Shown here: positions 34,697-46,532 of the stretch, in pieces | Layout of the letters: every line of letters begins with the position of its first letter | How positions within the stretch are numbered: the first letter of the stretch is position 1 | Assembly: GCA_946800325.1 (NCBI GenBank) | Contig: OX326961.1 | Location: forward strand, 3,450,655-3,514,654 | From: Luzula sylvatica | Lineage: Eukaryota > Streptophyta > Magnoliopsida > Poales > Juncaceae | DNA length: 64,000 nt | Reading direction: 5' to 3' | Made by a program: the position numbers and the translations under genes | The notes under the pieces: generated by a model | Told to the model about the DNA's origin: nothing | What the model saw: only the letters and a program-made list of their open reading frames with translations | Databases searched by the model: none

Positions 34697-34722
34697 TCAA
34701 ACTCATGATAATTAATCGAGTA

Positions 34723-34758
<36 letters not shown>
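34470..34758. mobile_element. Small foldback MITE with adjoining (TA)n and (TC)n
   Basis: 34470-34645 is an inverted repeat. Each end is itself palindromic (aaataccaa..ttggtattt; aagtatcaa..ttgatactta), with arms sharing gcaaatttaatg-type blocks around about 34550. (TA)n at 34657-34693 and (TC)n at 34725-34758 follow. The right end recurs at about 14058. Confidence 0.6.
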
Positions 34759-34762
<4 letters not shown>

Positions 34763-35562
34763 TATACTGACGACCTGTCGGGTATTGCCCCTGTTAGTGA
34801 CAGTGTTTTTATATCACTGAAGCAGCTCTAATCGTTGTCCAAATCATCGACGATTTGTCTTAGAATTACAAAATCTTCGATATTATATTTTTATGCGAAA
34901 TCATATTGGACCGTGGCATGCCGCGAGTACCATCAAAAGCCGTAGGCGTTGACCACCAAATGGTCCCTAATGCGGCCCGTTTCACCGACAAGCCGTCAAC
35001 GGAGAAATAGAAAATTAGATAACATGAATAGTTACATCTTGTAACCTATTTTATTTTGTTTTCTGTAATATTTTTATTTTATAATTGATATTTCAACCGA
35101 TGTGTAACATGAGAAAACTAAGAATATTTTGTATTTATTTTTTCAATTCAATGAAACTATGCGTTTTCTTTCACATAATATCTCTGGCTCTCTCTGGCAT
35201 GGCCGTTGCACCATCTCGATCTGTCTTTCGCCTACAGTCAAGAGGGACATATGTTCTCTCACCGCAAAACGGTTGAGAAGAAAACTAAAGACGAGCGGGT
35301 AAGAAGAAATGAGTAGAGAGCTAGATCGGGGTGGTAGATTTTCCGTCAAATCTTGATTAATTGATTAGATGATAATTTCATACTTCACTTCAGATAAATT
35401 TAATATTTCATAAATTTTAATTTTTGCAATTTTATATTTTTATATTTTTATAAGAATAAATTTGATAGATTCTCGTGTTTGAAAAGATCAATTTATTTAT
35501 ACTTTTAGACAAGAAATGGTTGATATTTTAAACTATTGCAGGAATATTAAAAAATACACACA
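34759..35562. other. Intergenic, no gene seen
   Basis: 34780-35000 and 35190-35345 are somewhat less AT-rich but carry no supported frame or RNA signature. Confidence 0.4.
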
Positions 35563-38048
35563 TGTTATAAATGGAATTTAAATAACACAAGAAATATAGA
35601 GAAATAAATTTTTTATTATTGGACGGAATTGTTGTGTAACAAATCAACATAAAACATACTTATATATTAAGTTTCCAAATGAGAGTTTAAATGTATACAT
35701 TTTCCTATACATACATCTCCAAAATTATCCAACTTTTCACACTCATACATGATTACAAACAAAATATATTAAGTTGTAATTAATACATTCATATTTATCA
35801 CTCTCTCTTGAATGTATTGATTTTGTACGCATAAAAATTTATACTCCATGACAAACATTTAGAAAACTATGAAGTTCAACATTTTGCACTAGCTGTTTGA
35901 AAATATTAGTTGTTAGTGATAAACAAAATTCCTTCTAGAAAATATTAAATTTATTTGTAATGCGTGACGAAATATTTATAACTGATATGCATCATAACAA
36001 ATTCGTTATTTTCGTAATTTGTCTTTCAAATCTCGTAAGGAGTTTTAATAATCATAAATAAAATATAATTTATTGTAAATATGCATCTATCTGTTTTGAC
36101 CATTGATATAGATATAGTCTTTCATCAATATAAAAATGATTATATCATACATGCTCAGATTAGTTCAATTCATACAAATATTTTTGATATTTAATATAAT
36201 ATGATTTGTGCATATCTCTCGAGAGATTAACTAAAATGATTCAAACATTTTAAATCGTTCAGGAATTTTCATGAATAGTGTAATCCTACGAGTATATGAA
36301 TAATCTGTTACAATGTATACATGATATTTTTTTGTCCTTCAGGGACATTCGAACTAATTTTACAAACAAATAAAATGTCATCACCATGGTTAGGTGTTTT
36401 TCGGACTTCGGATCCATCAACTTCACTTTCTTTTGTGAATTTCAATTATGGTCAATAATTATATTTGTCGACATTTTTCAATTGATTTAATCATAGATCC
36501 TCATTTTCATTGATTATCAATTGTAAGTGCATGTGTAATTTTTTCAACAACTATAGTATCATTTCGGCTCCATATTTTTCTAGTAGAGACATGATTTCGA
36601 GATCAAATTATTTTTCAACATTTTCAATGTTATTAGGTACCTGAATCTTTTTAAAGGTTATACATTCATCTATGTCCTCTACTAATTAATATTTGAATAT
36701 TATTTTCAAAAAGATATATTTTATTAGAAGTACTAACAACTTCTATTATGTCATTTTTTTATTATGCTCTTTATTATTCCTTTATATTTCTAATGTTGGA
36801 AACGATTGGTCGGCCACGTTTCAGACATATATCAAACTTATAATAACTTAAGGATATTGTACTACAATGAACATTTTATACTGGAAAAAATAATTCATTA
36901 ATCATTCTTGTACTGATAAATGCATCAAATCATGGATTTGTCTTTTTTTTTGCGAATAATTAGTTTATGAACTCCTAGTTCATATTTTCTTTTGAGGATC
37001 TAATTTGATGATGGAAATCCATACAATTTCTTGTTTCTCCAATTTTTATTTATCTCCCTATAATGTAGGCATGAGTATATCTAGTGAAGTTCTTCGAGAC
37101 TTCCACGGTATATTATATCGGTTAGAAATTCGAGCAACCTTATTGCACACCGGAACCTGTCCGTACCCCTAATCAAGGATCTGTGTATGATTATCAGATA
37201 CGAAGGAAGAGTTTCAATGATTTATATCTCGGATTTGGCTAATCCGGTTGAAGGACACATGTAGAGATCATTTCAGGCGATGTTCTAGATCGGCACCACC
37301 CTCTATCGGTATCCACACGCGTCTACTCGGACTGGCTGTGAAAACCTTCGATTCTAGTCGAATTCTCCCTCTCTCTTCAGAAAATCGCGACCGCCTCTCT
37401 CCTTTATCTCTCCATAAATTTAAGTTATAGCTAGACAAAATGATTAAGAGGTTATGGCATGGTAATTCTATTTTAATGATTAGTTTGTGTAATATTTTTA
37501 TTACTATTACCATAATATTAATCTTAATTTTGAGATCAATCTTCTTACGAGACAATATTTACTTCTGGAAATAAGTCGAATCAATTGTTTTTATTTCTCA
37601 ATATAAAATAAGCTCCTCAAATAGAAAATAATTTCTCTAATTATATGGACATTAGAATTATAATAATATTATGCAACATAATATATATAAACAAATATCT
37701 GATCTTGCATAACAAAACACTTAGCCACGACTAAAACAAAAAGAAATTAGAATAATCACAAAACCGTTCGATTGAAATTTCAAGAACATCGTGTTGATAA
37801 CGTATTACAAATGAAAGGTAAAACAACACAAGAAATATGGAGAGATAAATCTTTATTATTATACCGAAATTGTTTGTACAAATTATCAACATAAAACATG
37901 ATTATATATTAGATAAGACAACATTCTTTGATCCAATGAATGCTTTCAACTAAGTACTCCAATGTATATATTTTCATATGCATACATTCCAAGATTATTC
38001 AACCTTTCATACTCATACATACACTCATACATGATTATGCACATAACA
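35563..38048 (-). mobile_element. Probable non-coding LTR retrotransposon (LTR pair)
   Basis: Two related direct repeats lie 2.2 kb apart: 35563 to about 35765, and 37803-38048. Both contain aacacaagaaatat, atcaacataaaacat and cactcatacatgatta. Read on the minus strand, the upper copy is followed by cgttatcaacacgatg, resembling the primer-binding junction of plant Copia elements. The 2-kb interior has no gag-pol; 37100-37440 is GC-richer but codes nothing recognisable. No matching 5-bp target duplication was seen, so the ends are provisional. Confidence 0.5.
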
Positions 38049-38327
38049 TTTTCTACCAGAACATAGTATGATTGTAAATAATATTCTTGATTAAAATAAA
38101 ATTAGTTATATAATATGATGAGATTAATATAACACAAAATAATTTTATTTTACTATAATATTATCATTATCATCATGAAAATTATCATTCGTAATGCGTA
38201 GCGCGAGGTATTATCATAGTTGCTTGGAAAATTCCATCCAGAACTTATATCCAATCCAATGGGAATTATTTAGAAGGACAAAACTTGGTACTTCATGCAA
38301 TGTACCTAACTCGCACTATGCTGAGTC
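38049..38327. other. Upstream region of BURP gene 2
   Basis: AT-rich upstream DNA. The last 100 bp become less AT-rich and lead into the TATA box. The LTR-like repeat ends at about 38048, only 360 bp upstream of the ATG, so retrotransposon sequence could contribute to the promoter. Confidence 0.4.
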
Positions 38328-38334
38328 TATAAAA
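38328..38334 (+). promoter_or_regulatory. TATA box of BURP gene 2
   Basis: tataaaa in a good context, 75 bp upstream of the ATG at 38409. Confidence 0.7.
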
Positions 38335-38408
38335 CCACACCCATGGATCCTCATCTTTTCACAAGTCCAGTAGTTTCTACTTGTAGACCAATATTCCTAA
38401 ACACATTC

Positions 38409-39594
38409 ATGGACCGCTTCTTAGTGTCTCTTCTTTGCTCTCTACTAGTAAGCATATCGTAAACACAAATACATAAGCTCATTCCATTAACACTCATAAG
38501 AAAATTGTTATTCCGTTAATTAACAAATTTTATGAAGGAAAATGTGTTCAATCTCTTTCATTTGTAGGTTTCATCTGCAGCGAGCCATGTAACACATCTA
38601 CCTGCGAAGGTCTACTGGGACTCGGTTCTAACGAAAACTCCTATGCTCGCTTCCATAATAGATCTTCTAAACACTGGTTCTTCAATTTTTCATTTGCATT
38701 AATAACTTTTTGTATTTTTGTTTATTAAATGTGAAGGGTTATTTTCGTCCATGAACTATAACAACAATATATTTTACCTCTCAGATATCGTTCCCTCAGA
38801 CGTTGATGTTTGCAGCGTACCCGATGAATCTCGGGTCGAATACTTCTTCTTAGAAAGTGATCTTCATCCCGGTTCAAAGACCAATCTCCAATTCAACAAG
38901 ACCAAAGGACCAAAATTCCTCTCCAAAGATGTGGCAGAATCGATTACTTTCTCCTCTGAGAAATTACCGGAAATACTTTCCCGATTCTCGGTGAAACCGG
39001 GATCGGAAAAGAAGAAGGTGATGAAGGAGACTCTAGCGGAATGCGAGAAACCAGCAGTGAAGGGCGAGACCAAGTTATGTGCCACGTCCCTTGAATCAAT
39101 GGTGGACTTCAGCGTTGCCAATCTCGGCACCACCGATATCAAAGCTGTATGTTAACCAATCAATTATTACTCACAAAATAATAATTTAAATTCATATATA
39201 TCCCAATGAATTTATTTTTTACATTTTTATTTTCCAGATTTCAACAATAATTTATGGAAAAGACAAGACACCAAAACAAGAATACACAATAGTGTCTTTT
39301 GGAATAAAAAGCATTAATCTCGACGAGTTTATAGTGTGCCATAAACAGCCGTTTGCTTATGCTGTGTTTTACTGCCACCTGGCAATATCCACCAATGGAT
39401 ACATGGTGAAAATGATTGGACAAGATGGGACTATAGTTGATGCGCTGGCAATTTGTCATTCTGACACGTCAGCATGGAACCCTACCAATATTGTGTTTGA
39501 GGTGCTGAAGGTGGAGCCAGGTATGGGGTCCATATGCCATTTCTTGACTCAGGATCATGTCGTTTGGACTCGCAACACAGCTGGTGGGAAATAA
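38409..39594 (+). CDS. BURP-domain protein 2, short form, 4 exons
   Basis: Paralogue of BURP1, on the same strand 27 kb downstream. Exons are 38409-38447, 38568-38676, 38785-39146 and 39238-39594, all GT-AG; the joined frame gives 288 residues. A signal peptide (MDRFLVSLLCSLL) is followed by YWDSVLTKTPMLASIIDLL and the BURP domain (YFFLESDLHPGSK), ending in CH-X10-CH-X25-CH-X25-CH. Exon phases equal those of BURP1. Exon 3 is 183 nt shorter: the Gly/Val-rich spacer between the N-terminal segment and the BURP domain is essentially missing. This places it nearer the spacer-less BURP types than RD22 proper, though its shared exon structure argues for a common origin with BURP1. Likely secreted; substrate or partner unknown. 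Confidence 0.92.
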
Positions 39595-39810
39595 TAAAAA
39601 ACGTAATGAATTGACAGGAAAAGATTTGATTATGGACAGGATTCGAAATCATTATATCAAATGGTTATTTAGGTCCAAATTCGGTTAAACTAGTAATGTT
39701 TTCCTTGTCATGTGTATTTGTGTGAGCTTTTATGTTTCTTGCTTTGTAGTGTGCGTGGATGTTTTATCAGTTATCACGTGGTATTTTAGGGTTTGAAGAT
39801 GCATGATAAT

Positions 39811-39827
39811 GCATGTATATGTATATG

Positions 39828-39859
<32 letters not shown>

Positions 39860-39872
39860 TGTATATTGTATG
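39811..39872. repeat. (TATG)n-type microsatellite
   Basis: Tandem tatatg and tatg units flank the hAT element at 39881 and continue to its right up to about 40395, showing that the element inserted in a microsatellite. Confidence 0.8.
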
Positions 39873-39880
39873 TACGTATG

Positions 39881-40363
39881 TAGAGGTGGCAAATCGGGTG
39901 GGTCGGGTCATAATCGGGTGGGTATTTTCGGGTTCGGGTCATTTTTATGTTCGGATTATTTTCGGGTGAATTTAAGTCGGATCGGGTCGGGTTGTGTTCG
40001 GGTTTTATTTTGGTCGGGTTCTTTTCGGGTTAAATTATGTGTTCGGGTCAGATTCTTCGGGTTCGGTTTATGTCGGGTTTGAATAAATTCAGTTGCGGAC
40101 AAAAATAATAACTAAAATTTCAAATTATAAGATTTGATTCAACTAGTAAATTCGGGTCATATTTGGGTCTCGGGTTACTCGGTTTCGGATCGGGTCGAGT
40201 TCGGGTAACATATAAAACATCTACTTTCGGGTTCGGGTTATTTAGTCCCGGGTCGGTCCGAGTCGGGTTGTTTGATTTTCGTAAATTTTGTCTAGTCAGG
40301 TCGGGTCGGGCTTCAGGTTACTCGGGTCGGTTTTTCGGGTTCGGGTCAACTTTGCCAGCTCTA
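39881..40363 (+). mobile_element. hAT-type non-autonomous element, family A, copy 2
   Basis: A 483-bp element with inverted ends tagaggtggcaaa / tttgccagctcta and an 8-bp duplication tacgtatg (39873-39880 and 40364-40371). The duplication sits in a repetitive context, but the acg-containing word is specific. The interior is strand-asymmetric: CGGGTCGGGTT-type units on the plus strand across nearly the whole length. Non-coding. Confidence 0.85.
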
Positions 40364-40544
40364 TACGTATGTACGTACGTGTGTATGTATGTATGAATAA
40401 AGATGCATGAAGATACATGACATGTGTGATGATATTGTTTTCATTAGGCCTGGGCTCCATTAAACCTGAAGATGCCATTAATGGTGCCCCAAATTTTATT
40501 AACTTAAGAGCAGTGTACATCTCCTAGTACTTTCCCCTCAAGGT

Positions 40545-40717
40545 CTTGATGACGTGGATATGATTTAAAATCTTAGAAATTAACACATAAATACATGATT
40601 TAACATCTCAATTTATAGTTTATTATCTTAATTTATGATTCGACATTCAATTAAGATGTTAAATCATTAATTAATGTGTTAATTCTTAACGTGTTAAACC
40701 ATATCCACGTCATCAAG
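40545..40717. mobile_element. Uninterrupted MITE (GATGACGTGGATATG ends)
   Basis: Inverted ends cttgatgacgtggatatg / catatccacgtcatcaag enclose AT-rich DNA with ttaagatgttaaatcat. It is the intact counterpart of the MITE that a hAT element split at 29374. The target duplication is unclear. Confidence 0.75.
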
Positions 40718-41002
40718 GTTCTAGGGAGAGGGTGGGAATATGTCCAACATTTTTCTTAATTTAAATATACTTATTATATTAATTTAGATATTAATTAATA
40801 TATGACATGTAATTAATATATAAATTATATTAACTAACACACGTTAATTATTTCACATGCTAATTGATTTTGTACCATATGTTAATTAATCCTGATAATG
40901 GTTATATCGAGAATGTTTTGATGACATGTGGGGGCAAAGTAAGAGAGATGACCCAATATTTGGTTATTACTTACTTTCACTGAAAAATTCATTATAATAT
41001 TA

Positions 41003-42259
41003 TAGAAGTCCGATATCGTTTGTTGCGTATTACAAAAAGGAAACTCGCCAATAGAGGTGGCAATCGGATGGGGCGGGGCGGGTCATTTCGGGTTCGGTTC
41101 GTTACGATTTGCGGGTCATTCGGGTCATCGGGTCGATCGGATCGCGGGTCGTTCCGATTTCGGGTCGTTCGGGTTCGGGTCGTTTCGGTTTTCGGGTCAT
41201 TCGGTTTCGGGTCATTCGGGTTCGGGTCGTTTCGGTTTTCGGGTCATTCAGGTCCGGATCATTTCGGTTTTCGGGTCATTCGGTTCCGGGTCGTTTCGGG
41301 TTTCGGGTCATTCGGGTCTTGGCTATTTTGATTTTCGGGTTATTCGGATTTCGCAAAATTTGATTTCGAATCATTCAATTTTTCAAAAGTTTAGTTTTCG
41401 GGTCATTGATTCGAGATTTATTTTATTGATTCAAAGATATTTTAGCAATATTATATTGATTTAAACAATAATATTTTAATTTTCGGGTCAATCGGGTCGT
41501 GAGTTTCGGGTCATTCGGGTTGTGAGTTTCGGGTCATTCAGATTTCGGGTTAGTTCGGATATCGGGTCGTTCGGGTTTCGGGTCACTCGGTTTCGGGTCG
41601 ATTTCGGATTCGGGTCATTCGGTTTCGGGTCGATTTCGGATTCGCGTCATTCGGTTTCGGGTCAGTTTCGGGTTCGGGTTCGGGTTCGGGTTCGGATCTT
41701 TGACTTTTCAACATTTTTGGTTCGGGTCGGGTCAGATTTTGCCAGCTCTACTCGCCAACACACCGGAACCGGTTTTCCTGTGAGCCCGCACAATGCTTCT
41801 ATTGAAGGAGCAAATGTGGTTTTGTCAAACACAAATGAGTCAATTCATTATTTCATATTTAAATTGCTTGCGTTGAATAGGTGAATTTAGGTAAAATAAG
41901 AAAAGATTTTTGTCATTTTCTTGACATCCATTCTTATCATCTAGAGAAAGCGAAAGCATCTTTCGTGGAGCATTATGACAGATGAATTTCATTATTCAAA
42001 TTACTTGTGATGGAGAACTTTTCTTAATTTCATTGTTTAATATATCAATTTCACATCAGATATTCAAATTACTTGTGGCGGAAGAATTTATCGAATTTCA
42101 TAGTTCAATATATCAATTTCATATCAAATATCCATATTAGATTATTAGTTTTTTACATGTGCACCAATCAGAGGAATACGACATCTAATGAATAACATTG
42201 ATTTCCTATCTAAGAGTAGGTAAATAATAAATTATAATTTTGCAATTCAGCCTCTCCAT
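41003..42259. repeat. Segmental duplication, left copy (with hAT element)
   Basis: After removal of the inserted element (41052-41750), this segment matches 42890-44428. Shared blocks are tagaagtccg, tttgttgcgta, aactcgccaacacaccggaa, gaaggagcaaatgtg, tatctaagagtaggtaaata and ctccat. A third, more diverged piece is seen at about 42650-42790. No gene is encoded. Confidence 0.85.
41052..41750 (+). mobile_element. hAT-type non-autonomous element, family A, copy 3
   Basis: A 699-bp element with ends tagaggtggcaatcgg / attttgccagctcta and a perfect 8-bp duplication ctcgccaa (41044-41051 and 41751-41758). The paralogous segment at 42933-42940 holds a single ctcgccaa with continuous flanks, an empty site confirming the boundaries. 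The interior is CGGGTCATTCGGGTTCGGGT-type repeats; 41670-41690 is a perfect four-tract G-quadruplex motif. Long frames here (FGFGSFRFSGH-like) are repeat artefacts. Confidence 0.95.
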
Positions 42260-42329
42260 TTTCCTTAATTTATTTCTTATGATTTTTTCACGGATAATGG
42301 TCTTTAATTTTGTGCATATATATCTATGT

Positions 42330-42447
42330 GTGTGTGTGTGTTGTGTGCGTGGATAGATGCGTGCGCGTGCGCGTGTGCGTGTGTGGATAGATGCATATAC
42401 ACATTTGAGGCACGCATATACGTACTTGAGAGTTTTCTTTATATATC

Positions 42448-42484
<37 letters not shown>
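42330..42484. repeat. (TG)n/(CGTG)n microsatellites with a ~100-bp duplication
   Basis: TG and GCGT runs at 42330-42385 and a TG run at 42453-42484. Each is followed by the same block (gatgcatatacacatttgag, at about 42391 and 42501), i.e. a local tandem duplication of about 110 bp. Confidence 0.8.
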
Positions 42485-42487
<3 letters not shown>

Positions 42488-42889
42488 GTACAATATATGG
42501 ATGCATGCATATACACATTTGAGGCACGCATATACATACTTGAGACAAAACCAGTTTTCTTCGTCCTTTCTTTTGAAAGCAAAGAAATATAAATTGTCTC
42601 TTCGAAGTGCTATCCATATATTATGTCAGGATTATCGTTGAGCAGTAATTCCATCATCATGTAGCGGCCCGGTATTTGTTTTTGGATGTCCAAAACTTGG
42701 ACAATACCAACTCAAAATCAGCACCCAGTTTACCCTTGTCATGCACAATCTTTGTATTGAATAAGGAAATTTGTTTGTCGAATCCATGTACTATACCCGC
42801 GAAAACGTACCACTTTTGTGCCGTTATTTTTTTAATGCGTAAAAGTATAGGTGGTCACCTCGGAGTGCTATATGCAAGTTCACTATTAT

Positions 42890-44428
42890 GTAGAAGTCCG
42901 GTATTGTTTGTTGCGTAGTAAAAACACGGAAACTCGCCAACACACCGGAAGCGGGTTTACCCACGAGCACGTGCAATGCTTGCACTGAAGGACAGGGCCG
43001 GCCCATCAATAAGGCCAACGAAGTCATGGATTCGGGTCCAAAATTTTTGAGGGTCCAATATTTTTTTTAAGAATACGGCCCAGGATACATCGTACACTAT
43101 GCGGGCTCAGACGCTGTGATAAGATAGCTTCACTATGATAATACTTATATAGGGGCCCGGTTTTATAGCCAAGTGTTGAGTGTATAAAGAGAACATAGAA
43201 ATGGTGGGACTAATATAAATTGCATAGACTAGGAACCGGAATTATCCAATGAAAGCCCATTTTTAAATATTTTAAGAGTGAAGGTGGAAAGCCCATTTGG
43301 AAAATGGGTTTGTAAGCTTTTCGTTTATTTTCATGTGAAATCCTTCTTAACAAATATCCATATTTTTTTTCCTAAAACAACACACCTTATTAAATTATTA
43401 TACTATGAATATATTTGACATTATAAATATTTTTTAGTATATATGTATATACATATTTTCTTGCTAAAACAACACACCTTGTTATACTATGAATATATAT
43501 CAAAGACAAGTTGTTAATGTTTAAATTTAACAACTCAATCTTCTCGTTTTTATATTATTTTTTCATATGTTAATGTTTAAATATTACAAAAATCATATAA
43601 TAATCATATAAATCAATATACGTATATTTTATAATATTAATTTATATTTTTTTGATAAGTAAAATATAAATGTTTTTAGTATTTTTATTTTAAAATTATA
43701 ATGCTTTCTATTCGGTTAAACAGAATAAATAGACTACATTTCGGTTTATTCGGGTCGGTTTTTAATCGGTTCAAGTGTTAAACGGTTCGGTTCGATTCGA
43801 ATTTTATTCGATTCAGTTTATTCGGTTCAAAGACCGAATGAACACCACTAGAGACAACTTTTATGTGGTTATTTATAAAAAAAAAAAATACTGAGTCCGC
43901 TAAATTAAAATATATATCAACTTTTTTGATACTTTATTTTCGAAAAATGCAAGAAGATTAATATTTATGTTAAATTTTATAATAATAATATGTTGTTTTG
44001 GATTTATTTATTTAATTTTTGTAAGGTAAAAATAATGTAATAATTTTTTAATTATATATTTGATATTTTTTAGTAAGTTAATTAATTTACGGGTCCACTT
44101 TTCAGTTTGGCTTCGGGTACTTGAAAACTATGGACCGGCCCTGCTGAAGGAGCAAATGTGATTTTATCAAACACAAACGATTATTCCATATTTAAATTAC
44201 TTGTGACAGAAGAATTTCCTGAATTTCATTGTTCAAATTACTTGTGGCAGATTTTTTTTTTCTTAATTTCCATTTTCAATGTACTAATTTCGTATCAGAA
44301 ATCCAAATTAGGTTATTTGTAATTTACACGTGAGCCAATCTGACGAATAAAACATCTAAAAAATAACATTGATTCCCTATCTAAGAGTAGGTAAATAAAT
44401 TACAAACTTACAATTCGGCATCTCCATA
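42890..44428. repeat. Segmental duplication, right copy (with hAT element)
   Basis: Counterpart of 41003-42259, interrupted by the family D element at 42993-44143. The left copy at about 41802 has the empty version of this site (ttgaaggagcaaatg). Confidence 0.85.
42993..44143. mobile_element. hAT-type non-autonomous element, family D, copy 2
   Basis: A 1151-bp element with ends cagggccggcccat / atggaccggccctg and a perfect 8-bp duplication ctgaagga (42985-42992 and 44144-44151). The interior is AT-rich; 43735-43850 carries 'cggttcggttcga' units. No transposase frame was found. Confidence 0.93.
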
Positions 44429-45777
44429 TTATTTCAAAAATTACATTGCTTATACAAATATCTACTTAGAGTATTATTTTATCAAAAATTATCTCAATTT
44501 ATTTATTAGTTCCCTCAATTCCGATCTTAATAGCCCCTTTAGGTTATCACCCCTACTCCCATTTATACGGGATAAGATCCGTCACTGCTAGACGTCATGC
44601 CGTTTGAGAGACGATACCATCCCTAACACTCATCTCTCTCTCTCTCTCTCTCTCTCTCTGAAATCTCTCTCTCTCTCTCTCAAGAGAGCCACCCACGCCT
44701 TCAGCTATAGCCCTCTTCCCAATATTTGACTTCTTTCGTCGATTTTGCACGACTCAATTTTACATCAAGGACATATTTTTGTGTGTATTTGGGTCGGTTG
44801 TATTTGAATATCCACGATTTCAAATACAATCATTGTTTGATTTGGTGTATTTGAATGAAATCATAATTTTATGGTGAATTTTGAAATACAAAAAGGTTTG
44901 TATTTCAAAATACAAAGAGGAACATATATCCATGTATTACATGACTAAATTATTTTTTCAAATTATATGCATAAATAATAATTATATTATATATAATATT
45001 ACGTAATAATATAGTAATTTTTTATGCTGGTTCTCTCATTTTTCTTCGCAAATGGTATGTGTTTTCTTTTAGTACTTCTTACTTTTAAAGTTATCGCAAG
45101 TTGTCTATGTTCGATGCACGCCTTCTGCTACTTCTATTCCGCTCGCGAGCTTCCATTTATCTTATAAGACAAATGTTTCTTTCAGGGTCACCGCTTATCG
45201 AATCAAGACTATGATATGTGAATGAAGGAGTTGAGGAAAGAAGTACGAGTGAAAAAAAATCCATCAACGGTTGATAATGATACTTTTGCTACTTTAGTTT
45301 TATACAAAAATTATTGTAATGTTTTTAACTATTGTGCGAAAAAAGATTGTGCAATATGTATGCAATTTCATGTGCACGTCATTAATATGAGAGCAACACG
45401 CGCTACTTGATATTTTTTTTATTTTGACCAAATTTTATGTACTTGGAGTGTATTAATTAATAATTTAAATATCAAATTGTATCTTAAAATTTCAATATAT
45501 ATTTATATACTAAAATCTCAAAATTGCTCTTGGATTTCTTCACACCACAACAATAGTAATCAGTTAAGGATGTTAATCAATTAATATTTAATTAAAAATG
45601 CTAATGATATCATGAGTGTTGGGCTGAGTTTTGCGCACCATATAATTTCTCCATTTTATCCGATAAATCATCATAAAAATAAAACAATAAACTCTAATAA
45701 TTGCCTCACTCAAAATGGAGCCGTACTCGTGATTCCCAGTTCTAGGGTCTGGAGTCTATTGGGGTCCATTATCAATT
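44429..45777. other. Intergenic, no gene supported
   Basis: (TC)n at about 44633-44682 with one interruption. 44760-44940 repeats 'aaatacaa' words. 45100-45410 is less AT-rich and has a short frame (45222-45410) without recognisable similarity. 45420-45777 is AT-rich. Confidence 0.4.
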
Positions 45778-46532
45778 AGGGGATTCTTCAAAAGTTTGGT
45801 AACTTTTTTGGTATTTATGAACCCTGTCTTAGATTCTCTAAAAAAAAATCTTATATTTGTGGCTTCCTCCAAAATTTCCTAACATTTTTAGATTTCCTCA
45901 AAAACTTTTTATATTTTTGTTATGAATTTGAAAATTACCATTATATTTTTTTTCCATAATTTTATTTGATAAATATCCATAATTTAATAAATAATAAATA
46001 TATATTAAAAATACAAGAAATAAATAATACATAAATATTAAAATATTATAGTAAATAATTAATAGATACTAAAATATTATTATAAATAATACATAGATAT
46101 TAAAATATTATAACAAGTAATACATAGATATTAAAATACTAATAATTGTTGAAAATGACATTTTAATATCAAATTATTATAATATTTTAATATTTATGTA
46201 TTATTTATTATAATATTTTAATATTGTGTATTATTTATTATTTATTATTTATTTTTTAACATCTTTTTATTTTTTTATAATAGTTTAATATATATTTATT
46301 ATTTATTAAATTATAGAGATTTATAAAATAAAATTATGGGGGTATAATTGTCATTTTTAAAAACATAACAAAAAATAAGGATGTTTTAGGAAATTTAAAA
46401 AAGTTAGGGAGTTTTTGAAAGAAACAAAAAATATAGGAGGTTTTTGAGGAAATCTAAAAAAAAATAAGGAGTTTTCTGAAAAGAATTTTTCAAAATTCGT
46501 AGAAAAATTAGGGAATTTTCAAAAATCCCCCC
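45778..46532. mobile_element. 755-bp inverted-repeat element, Mutator- or hAT-type
   Basis: Inverted ends aggggattcttcaaaag / ttttcaaaaatcccccc with arms of about 200 bp. Direct duplications tatcaatt lie at 45770-45777 and 46533-46540 (8 bp; a ninth base differs, a/g). The core is almost pure A/T with 'attaaaatatta' repeats. The duplication length leaves the superfamily open. Confidence 0.75.

Noticed and set aside
37248..37430. GC-richer 60-codon frame in the LTR interior
   Set aside because: No recognisable similarity, stops in the other frames, not conserved gag-pol text.
41057..41464. Overlapping frames with FGFGSFRFSGH repeats
   Set aside because: All lie inside the hAT family A element and are products of its CGGGTC repeats; the same holds for 3714-4001 and 39813-40082.
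44429..45777. A gene between the duplication and ATR3
   Set aside because: Only one frame of 62 codons (45222-45410), no splice-compatible conserved text.
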